Assembly: GCF_037126465.1 (NCBI RefSeq)
Contig: NC_088201.1
Location: forward strand, 83,232,273-83,296,272
Direction of reading: 5' to 3'
From: Ornithodoros turicata
Taxonomy: Eukaryota > Arthropoda > Arachnida > Ixodida > Argasidae
Length of the DNA: 64,000 nucleotides
Below are positions 56,650 through 64,000 of this stretch, in pieces; the stretch's first letter is position 1, and each line of letters opens with the position of its first letter. The notes beneath the pieces are model-generated. The model did no database searches and was not told the DNA's origin. It was given only the letters and a program-made list of their open reading frames with translations. Both the position numbers and the translations under genes were made by a program.

Positions 56650-56882
56650 CCCCCGAGGTACCTCGGTTCGAATCCCGGTGCCAGCTGTGCTGTCTAGGGT
56701 TTTTCCTATGTTCTCTTCAGACGCTTTCAGACATATGTTGGCACAGTTCCCTTAGAAGTCGGCCCAGGACGCACATTCCCCCAGGGCGGCAGTCGTGACG
56801 TTGCCCACCTCTGTGAGGTCGACAACGGCGAGCCCTTTCACCATCACCACCACCACCACCCATATGAATGGTCAGAGAGCTC

Positions 56883-57705
56883 AAACCTTTTCCTTATAGA
56901 CGACTCTGCTATTGCTAAGTTACTGGCGTCCTCTGTCAGGATAGAACCCGCAACTTTGAGAGCTACTGGGCACACTAAACGGATCCACCAAGGCCGGTTT
57001 TGTAACAAACTGAGTATCAATATAGAAAAGGAGACAAAACCCAAACGTTGTATACTGTGTTTAATTTAGATAAACCACATTCTGTGGCTACCGTGTAGAA
57101 ATACTGTATAGCACCTGGCTACTTTCTCTAGCCTTCGGTCACATGTTCTCTACGGACAAAAGATGTGTACCAGATGCCTACAGAAAGGACGCAGAGGGTG
57201 ACAGAAAGGATACAGAAAGTGTGCGTAAATTCTGAGGACCGGGGCATCAGGAGGTATACAGACTTTCTGCAGAAAGTGCTGAAATTTTTTGTACAGGAGA
57301 AAGGCGCCGTTCAGACGCCCCGCAACGGCAAACCGTAATTCCGGCATGCTCTCAACATCCGGCTTCTGCTCTTGTCATGTATTCCATCGAATAGCAGTCA
57401 AACTACGCCATTGTTTCGTGTGGGATTTTCGATACCGCGGTCCGTTGTCCACGCGGAATAAAATGACACTACAGTTTCGAAATCGACTGGAACAGATGCG
57501 ACCGTCCCTTTAAGAGTTCAAAATCACATCGTCCCTAGGTATTATTTATTTTTTATTTATTTTCAAATACTGTTGGCCTCTGCTCAGGGGCCGTTACAGG
57601 AATTGGCACAACATAGGAGGTTCACACACACTACCACTCAAAATATAACCAGAAAAAAACATATGAAGAGCAGAAAATGCTCATACATGAGGTCACGCAT
57701 GGCAC
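56883..57705. other. No gene; lone TTAA-type end
   Basis: CGACCGTCCCTTTAA near 57497-57512 resembles the inverse of TTAAAGGGACGGTC at 60645-60658, two ends of one TTAA-type family. The stretch 57340-57400 resembles 35620-35680. No gene. Confidence 0.5.
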
Positions 57706-57709
57706 AAAA

Positions 57710-58453
57710 TCACTCAGCTAATGAACATATGTCATTAATACGCTGACAAAACTCGTCATAAGTAGCAGAGGAGACGCATTCTTCGGGTAACCGATTCCAA
57801 TCATGGATAGTCCTGGGGGAAAATGAATACTTAAAAGAATTCATTTTCATGCGGTATGGCCGCAAGTGCTTGGGGTTCTTATGTCTGGAAGGGCACGTTT
57901 CGCTTTTGTTGATATATATATCACTTTCGAGTTTCAATTTGCCGCTGAATAAGACAAATAAGAATCTCAATCGTTTCGCTTTCCTGCGATTAGATAAAGC
58001 GCAAAGTCCCGCTGAGCGACAAAGAAGCGAGGGAGAATCAGTTCGCCTGTACTTATTGTAAATAAAACGAGCGGCCTGTTTTTATACCTTTTAAATTTTC
58101 TCTATGGCAGCAGAAGAATAGGGATCCCAAACCTCACAACCATACTGAAACACACACATAGTGTATGGGGCCGGTTGGTACATATCCCTTGGCCAGGCGA
58201 CAAAAGAAACGAACGAGACAAAGGCATACTCTAAGATTGGTCTAACCAGGGTCTTGTAGGCAGTTAGTTTGGTTTGTTGAGTAGAACTTCTGAGCTTTCT
58301 TTTTAAAAGACCTAGTTTCATTTTCCCGTTATTGCATATCTTATCAATGTGGACATTCCAAGATAGAGACTTGGTGATATGAATTCCTAAGTATTTATAA
58401 TTATGCACCCTAGGGAAGTTAAAATTGTTCACGTTATAGCTATACTTCATCAT
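57710..58453 (-). pseudogene. LINE 3' end (reverse transcriptase C-terminus)
   Basis: The frame gives YKYLGIHITKSLSWNVHIDK, KLGLLKRKL, LTAYKTLVRPILEYA, then after a roughly 75-base insert YGCEVWDPYS; further 3' in another frame, RHKNPKHLRPYR, FKYSFSPRTIHDWNRLPEE and DEFCQRI. These are the thumb and C-terminal blocks of CR1/Jockey-type LINEs. The insert between LEYA and VWDPYS is unusual and disrupts the motif. No 5' part present. Confidence 0.82.
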
Positions 58454-58605
58454 CTTTTTCTATACACGACAACGGCGGTGTTCGAGCGACAGCGGTACAG
58501 CAGGAAACGACAGCGTATACTGCATTGTTTTCATTTGGTAGCGCTGAAGCTACCTCGTGTGTTGCTCAGATTAGCTGCGGAGCAGGGCATTATGTGTAGT
58601 GCCTA

Positions 58606-58843
58606 CACTCTTAGAAATGAACTTCACCACATAGCACGCTCCTGGCCAACCATCATCTCGAATGACAACGTTCTCGCCCCTGATTTGTTGAAAACGGGAG
58701 GAGGAGCCTATTTTGTGCCGTGCATAATGGGCACAGAATAGGCTCCTCCTCCCGTTTTCAACAAATCAGGGGTGAGAACGTTGTCATTCGGGATGATGGT
58801 TGGCCAGGAGCGTGCTATGTGGTGAAGTTCATTTCTAAGAGTG
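58606..58843. mobile_element. MITE-like palindrome, CACTCTTAGAAATGAAC ends, TA TSD
   Basis: 238 bp in which each arm of about 115 bases is the near-exact complement of the other (few mismatches), around a centre near 58724. TA flanks both ends (58604-58605 and 58844-58845). Includes AGGAGGAGCCTATTTTGTGC and its mirror. Non-coding. Confidence 0.92.
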
Positions 58844-58849
58844 TAGGGC

Positions 58850-59416
58850 TACCTAATTTCTACAGCGGACACGACACTGTCAAAGATTTTGTTTCCTTTT
58901 CCGTGTGCAAACTGAGCCTTTAGAATTCTTCCTGTTTTCGTCTATTTCTCCTCCAACTACCTCACTAATATTCTGTTCTCCTATTTTTTAACGCTCTATC
59001 TAAAAAAGTACTGTGTGTGTTCTTTCCAATTTGCCCTTTTTTTCTATCATGTGTCGAATGTTTGCGTGTACGTCAAGCTTACTGGATGTGACAGCCATTG
59101 TTTTCATGACTCTCTATGACAGGTTTGTAAGGTTAAATTGATTGACGATCTTGGGGCAAACCATGCAATACGAGTATGATAGCTAAACAGCGCACAAACA
59201 AGACGGGGACGCAGAACCGACGAGCGCAAGCAGCAACTTCCATCTCAATTTTATTTAGAAAACCTACATTAAGTTAATCATACACCCGCACAGAAGCACG
59301 TGCAATATGATATTGTATTTTGGCATCTCAAGTGGAATTGTTTGGCACAGTGTCAATAAATTTGGAGTTGCCCATGCAAGATATGGCGGATAACGAGTGG
59401 TGAATGAAAATAAAAG
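58850..59416. other. No gene recognised
   Basis: No coding motif. Confidence 0.5.
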
Positions 59417-59418
59417 TA

Positions 59419-59490
59419 TGCGTCGGCCGGGAATCGAACCCGGGTCAACTGCTTGGAAGGCAGCTATGCTAACCACTATACCACCGACGC
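59419..59490 (-). tRNA. tRNA-Gly (TCC), second copy
   Basis: Same 72-base sequence as 52772-52843 on the opposite strand, with intact acceptor stem, anticodon TCC, T-arm and discriminator A. The flanks differ from the first copy, so this is not a recent large duplication of the region. Confidence 0.97.
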
Positions 59491-59494
59491 GACG

Positions 59495-60640
59495 GTAACG
59501 TGGAGGAAGAGAAAATTGGCATAAGTTTCGGTTAATAGTGATACGTAGGGCGCGGATTTTAATCCCCCCAAATACATGTTTTTTTTTCCTCTCTCTCTCT
59601 CGATATGGCTTCGTATCTGGACGATGGAAAAACAATTTTGGACATGGCTTGGGACTGATTAGAAGGGATCTATAACGGATATAAATGAATGCTTTGCACT
59701 TTATGGCATATTCCACATGAAAATGCACGCGTAACGCATATCTTGCCATATTTCCTTCTTCTCCAATTACCTTTTTCTGCCATCTTTCCGGATAGCGAGC
59801 TGTGAGAGCTTTCTGCTTCTTTTTTCATTGGACGTTTTGCTGACTTCGAGAACACTTTAGGTCCTATTTCACGAGAAATCGTGTCTGAATATAATATTTT
59901 CGATGTTTCGATGGGATGTGGTGTTCAGCCCCCACCCTGGCTGATCCACTGCGCGAAATACTACCCGCAATTGTTCGAGATCTTTTCTTACAGTGGCGGC
60001 TCTAGCTTTACGCCTTTTGATGGCGTGCGGAGTGCGTTCGCTGCGCGTGTATGGTCGGTGGGCCGTGCTTCGCCTTCTCCACTTTCTTTACCGATAGGAA
60101 GATGGGCGGCGTTCGCATTTCAGTCTGCACTCTGGTGCAGTGCTGAAAGCAAAGGCTTTAGCTGCATGATTTATATGTGTGACTCAAGCCTTCTTTATTG
60201 TGGGCCCCTGAACGAAGGCGGCTTTACTTTATCGTGTGATCTAACTAGAACTAGACTCTAATGCACAAATTTTGTCAAATATTCAGGAGATGTATTGCCT
60301 TCCTACTAAAAACGATTAAAAACATCACACATATTCAGTTTTTAGTGCATGTTTCGAAGATTTTAGGCGCATAGATACATGCATATTTCGGGAGTTTTTA
60401 GTGCATATTTATCCGCGCTTTAGAAGGAAAGTCTTCTATATGAAGAACCTATAGGTTCTTCATAGAAGCCCTCCTGCCGTCCAAGCGGGGAGAAGGAAAA
60501 TGCTATCCAGCGATTCGAGATATATGTCAAGAGTGAAGCTTCGAGTCAGGAATTGGATATTTCGAATAAAGACCTCTCTTCTGCAGTTAGCAGTATAAGA
60601 ACAGCCCCTTTCCGAAAGTAGGGTTCTTACCTCAGGCTTC
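59495..60640. other. No gene recognised
   Basis: A 126-codon plus frame at 59881 has no recognisable domain. A small palindrome AGAAGAACC/GGTTCTTC lies near 60430-60467, and a TTAAAGGGACGGTC terminus at about 60645. Confidence 0.45.
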
Positions 60641-60939
60641 ATTCTTAAAGGGACGGTCTCGTACAGATCGAGTGATTCGGAAACTTAGCTGAAACTACAT
60701 TCACGAGTGCTACAGAGACTCAGTCCTGAAAATTTCATCCACAACAACGAAGTGGTTTTCGAGAAATTTACAGAAATATGCCGTAACAGCAGACGACGGA
60801 AGTTGCAGCTGGATTCACTCCCTCTCATGCAACGTCAGGCGTGACATCGTTACGGTGGTCACGGCGGAAGGTCGCCCATTGGGCAACCGAAGAACGAAAC
60901 AGTTGTTTGCGGTTGGAAGTTGTCATGCGCGACGTCGCA

Positions 60940-61939
60940 ATGTCTGACAGCGATCGAATTTAGCGATAGTGACGGGTCCCTGTCACTGAGCGCGGAACAT
61001 GAGTTCATCGGCGCCGACCGATTGAATTACGGGTACGTCGATGATCCTTACGCTGCTGACCCTTTGTCACGACAACGTGGTCAGCCAGTGTAAGTATTGG
61101 ATGATCCTGATTGGGTTAGACTCTTCAATAAATGTGCACTGTTTTGCGTATATATGTTCCGCCTTATCGTGACACCGCTTCTCAATTGTACAAACCGTTG
61201 CAGGTGTGTGTGTAGCCACTGCTCGCCGAAGGAGGCTGACGAGTACATATGCTGCACGGCTGTAGACAGGGCAGCGGTTGTCGTAGACGAGGCCGGGGTA
61301 CACTGCGTCACGCAACATCTGCTGTTCCTTGATTTTTGCACACGTCGGGAACATTTAATCGTAAACGGCCCTCCGTATCGGTGATACAGCCGTCAACTAG
61401 ACGGCCACTGGATCCGAACGATAACACGTGTGTTGCGATTCTGAACTTTCACTATTGTTTATAGAATGGCGCGTTTTCATTTATTGCGACGCAACGAAAC
61501 CGACGCGGAATTGACATGCATCTGCATTACTTCTGAAAGTGCATCAGATATGCAGCGTATGCATGGTTTACAAACTGGATCTGGGGATATCTTGGTCCAA
61601 AGAATAGGCGCCAGATACCAGGATGTGTTGTTCGCACAATACGGAACCTGTTCCCATCCGTCACGTACACAGGCTACTTCCCCTGAAATGTGTTGTAAGG
61701 TTTGATTTAGTTGCTCAGCTTTTCATTTGCATATAAAAATGTGTATTTGGTGGTACATTATGCAAAATTTCAGGGCTTGGGCACTTCGTCATAAGCATCA
61801 CAACTTGGATGGTCTTCTGAAGGAAGCTGCTCTCAGTATCCATTCCAGCAAGCGGCAGGAGGTTGTCAACGTGATAAGCGAAGGCATTCCATCCACGTCA
61901 TTGCACCTGGAGCAAATGACAAAATCAAGGAGAATCTGA
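60940..61939 (+). pseudogene. P2X7-like domain gene, frameshifted after start
   Basis: Exon 1, 60940-61089: MSDSDR, then a one-base shift, then FSDSDGSLSLSAEHEFIG to RQRGQPV; donor GTAAGT, phase 2. Exon 2, 61204-61380: acceptor TTGCAG, then VCVCSHCSPKEADEYICC, VVVDEAGVHCVTQH and FCTRREHL; donor GTGATA, phase 2. A possible exon 3 at 61774-61939 (acceptor TTTCAG, AWALRHKHHNLDGLLKEA) is phase-compatible but unrelated to the family's usual AYRQF block. The Cys-x-C-x2-C, E-x2-x-CC and C-V-T-Q-H pattern matches the P2X7 tail domain as in the 49-kb gene. No membrane segments. The frameshift suggests a pseudogene, unless translation starts elsewhere. Confidence 0.62.
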
Positions 61940-62159
61940 TACGTCAGCCTTCAATTATACCCCTGGCCTATGGCAAAAAGGCCCTTCTCAGGGCTATCCC
62001 ACATGTCTGCATCAAAGACCGCGCCTCTGCATAGAATAAGCCCTTGTCGTCATTGTTGATGATATTATTTATTATTTATTTATTTATGTGCATTCCTCAA
62101 GGGCCACACAAGGGCGTTACGTTTCTTCAACGTTTCTCAACGTAAGACAGGAGCCGCTG

Positions 62160-62838
62160 GGTCAGCTCACAAATATGACGTCATCCAACTGTTTTTTCCA
62201 AAGCTTTGTCCGACACATTTTAGAATATGCGTCCTCAGTCTGGGATCCTAGGACACAGTCTAACTCTGCTCGAGCGTGTAGAACGTCTGGCACTTCGATT
62301 TATATTTAATAAGTATCAACGTAACACATCTGTCACATCCATTTATGCCTTAGCTGACATCGAACCACTAACTGCTCGGCGCTCACGCGACAGACTTAAA
62401 CTTATTTATCTCATGGTCAATGGAAAACTTCGTATCGACATCAACAAATATATATCGCGTAACGAAAATAAGCCAGTGCGATCCGGGCATAACAACACGT
62501 TTGTTGCCCCTTTTTCTCGAATAAATGCATTCAGGTTTTCCTTTTTCCGCGCACAATAACAGACTGGGATGCACTAACGTACGAGATAACAAATGCTTCA
62601 TCATTACATGCGTTCTCATCAGCCATCGTCCCACAGTAGCTGTTAAGCCCTTCCTCTTTATATGTTCTGGTGCTTGTTATAGGTTTTCATTGAGCTCTAT
62701 TCTATGTATTACTGTGTTTGAATCTTTTTTGTTGTTGTTGTTTACTCTTCATTTATTCATCCAAAACATTGTAGCCTATTCCTGCTACGGTCGCCAAACG
62801 GCGATTAGCAGTATATAATAAATAATAAATAAGTAAAT
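62160..62838 (+). pseudogene. LINE 3' end with (AATAAAT)n tail
   Basis: The block QSFVRHILEYASSVWDPRTQSN, then in the next frame LERVERLALRFIFNKY and SIYALADIEPLTARRSRDRL, KLIYLMVNGKL: the RT C-terminus of CR1/Jockey-like LINEs, with one frame change near 62260. The 3' side ends in ATAATAAATAATAAATAAG at about 62815-62835, a microsatellite-type LINE end. 5' truncated. Confidence 0.82.
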
Positions 62839-62849
62839 TTTCAGCCTTG

Positions 62850-64000
62850 TCGGATACTGTGCAGCTGTATGGCAGGCAGGGTACGAGGGATGTCAACAAC
62901 ATATTTCAGACATCAATTTAACAAATACGTAGTTGTGCGTGATAAATGTGCAAGATGGAACACCCTTGTTTGTCGGGCACCTTATGTTTGCTCATATCAC
63001 ACCGGCGTGTTCATGAGTCCATACTGGCTCACATTTTGATTCGGTGTCAAGGGTTGCGAATTAACATGTCCAGCATGTTGAATATAAAAGATGTGGAAAT
63101 GTTTACAAAACTTTGAAAATAAAAACACCTAGATGTGCATGACAAATGTACAAGAGAGAACAGTGGTTTCTGTTTTTGTGGCAGGTTGGTCGCAACTTGT
63201 TGACATGTCGTGCGCCTTATTTTTGCTCATATCACACCGGCGTGTTCATGAGTCCATACTGGCTCACATTTTAATTCGGTGTCAAGGGTTGCGAATTAAC
63301 GTGTCCAGCATGTTGAATATAAAAGATGTGGAAATGTTTACAAAACTTTGAAAATAAAAATACCTAGATGTGCATGACAAATGTACAAGAGAGAACAGCG
63401 GTTTCTGTTTTTGTCGCAGGTGGGTTGCAACTTGTTGACATGTCGTGCGCCTTATTTTTGCTCATATCACACCGGCGTGTTCATGAGCCCATACTGGCTC
63501 ACATTTTGATTCGGTGTCAAGAGTTGCGAGTTGACATGTCCAGCATGTTGAATATAAAAGATGTGGAAATGTTTGCAGAATTTTGACAATATCAAAAATA
63601 CCTAGATGTGCATGACAAATATGCAAGAGAGAACTGCGGCTTTTGTACTTGTGGCATGTGGTTCGCAACTTCTTGACACGTCGTCTGCCTATTTTTGCTG
63701 ATGCCACACCGGTGTGTTCATGAGCCCATACTGGCATGCATTTTGATTCGATATCAGGGGTTGCACACTAACATGTGCAGCACGTTGAATATAAAAGATG
63801 TGGAATTGTTTAAAAATTTTCAGAAATATCAAAAATACCTAGATGTGCATGACAAATATGCAAAAGGGAACAGCGGTTTGTGTTCTTGTGGCAGGTGGTT
63901 CGCAACTTGTTTGCATGTCGTGCGCCTTATTTTTGCTCATATCACACCGGTGTGTTCATGAGCCTATATACTAGCACACATTTTGATTCGATGTCAGAGG
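62850..64000. repeat. Satellite array, 235-238-bp unit, extends off the window
   Basis: The landmark ACCGG(C/T)GTGTTCATGAG recurs at 63001, 63236, 63471, 63708 and 63946, giving periods of 235, 235, 237 and 238. Other shared words are AATATAAAAGATGTGGAA and CCTAGATGTGCATGAC. The first three units are the most alike. Open frames up to 90 codons arise from the repeat itself and I do not call genes. The left edge is about 62850, just after the LINE tail. Confidence 0.93.

Larger units (their letters stand above)
55049..56864 (+). mobile_element. tRNA-derived SINE, copy 2, hosting a hAT element
   Basis: The SINE lies between TGATTGGTCAGAGAGCTC (55031-55048) and TGAATGGTCAGAGAGCTC (56865-56882), an 18-bp duplication with one mismatch. 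Without the nested 1572-bp hAT element it is about 236 bp: box B-like GGTTCGAATCCC, then GCTGTGCTGTCTAGGGTTTTT, GGCACAGTTCCCTTAGAAGT, and an (ACC)n tail. Same family as 10031-10276. Confidence 0.88.

Noticed and set aside
59881..60261. 126-codon plus-strand frame as a gene
   Set aside because: No recognisable motif, no splice context, no conserved features visible.
63133..63961. Repeated 70-90-codon frames
   Set aside because: They recur once per satellite unit and change with unit divergence; they are a property of the repeat.
62850..64000. CRISPR-like array
   Set aside because: Unit length of 235 bp without short repeat-spacer structure, in a eukaryotic setting.

Overview
The window is animal nuclear DNA and almost entirely transposon-derived. 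Spliceosomal introns with GT/AG borders, two intact eukaryotic tRNA-Gly(TCC) genes, tRNA-derived SINEs, LINE, Penelope-like, hAT, mariner-like and foldback elements, and genes of a lineage-expanded P2X7-like domain family together point to an arthropod with a large repeat-rich genome. A tick or another chelicerate is my best guess; this is inference, since no conserved single-copy host gene lies in the window.

Layout. 1-12.7 kb: remnants of a hAT transposase, a Penelope-like reverse transcriptase and a LINE, then three adjacent foldback elements with TACAGGGTG-type ends (3.0-4.9 kb), a larger foldback full of nested repeats (5.5-7.9 kb), another long inverted-repeat element (8.8-10.0 kb), a SINE and a TTAA-flanked element. 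12.7-30.1 kb: one very large (about 17.4 kb) CACTG-ended DNA transposon with GGTATA/GTACC-rich subterminal arms. Its minus strand carries (A) a five-exon gene for a cysteine-rich, zinc-finger, transposase-like protein and (B) a second, unidentified multi-exon gene ending near 13.4 kb, with an orphan exon between them. A sequence duplicated outside (31.6-32.2 kb) shows the site without the element, and a 1.05-kb internally deleted derivative sits at 39.4-40.5 kb. 30-41.9 kb: mostly gene-free, with foldbacks, a 766-bp hAT element with perfect 8-bp duplications and a 101-nt near-perfect hairpin. 41.9-47.8 kb: a full-length but decayed two-ORF LINE (L1/Tx1-like) with a perfect 9-bp target duplication; its ORF2 is split by a foldback at a TA. 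49.1-50.1 kb and 60.9-61.9 kb: two P2X7-like domain genes, both probably damaged. 51-58.5 kb: LINE fragments split or flanked by hAT elements and a SINE carrying a nested hAT. 62.85 kb to the end: a 235-238-bp satellite running off the window.

How the parts relate. Gene A is the likely mobilising enzyme of the 17.4-kb element; gene B may be its partner protein, as CACTA elements elsewhere encode two proteins. Nested insertions with clear target duplications order many events: SINE before hAT at 55-56.9 kb, LINE before foldback at 45.1-46.0 kb, LINE before hAT at 51.8-52.4 kb. Coding calls rest on splice-site consensus, reading-phase agreement and recognisable motifs; no database search was possible.
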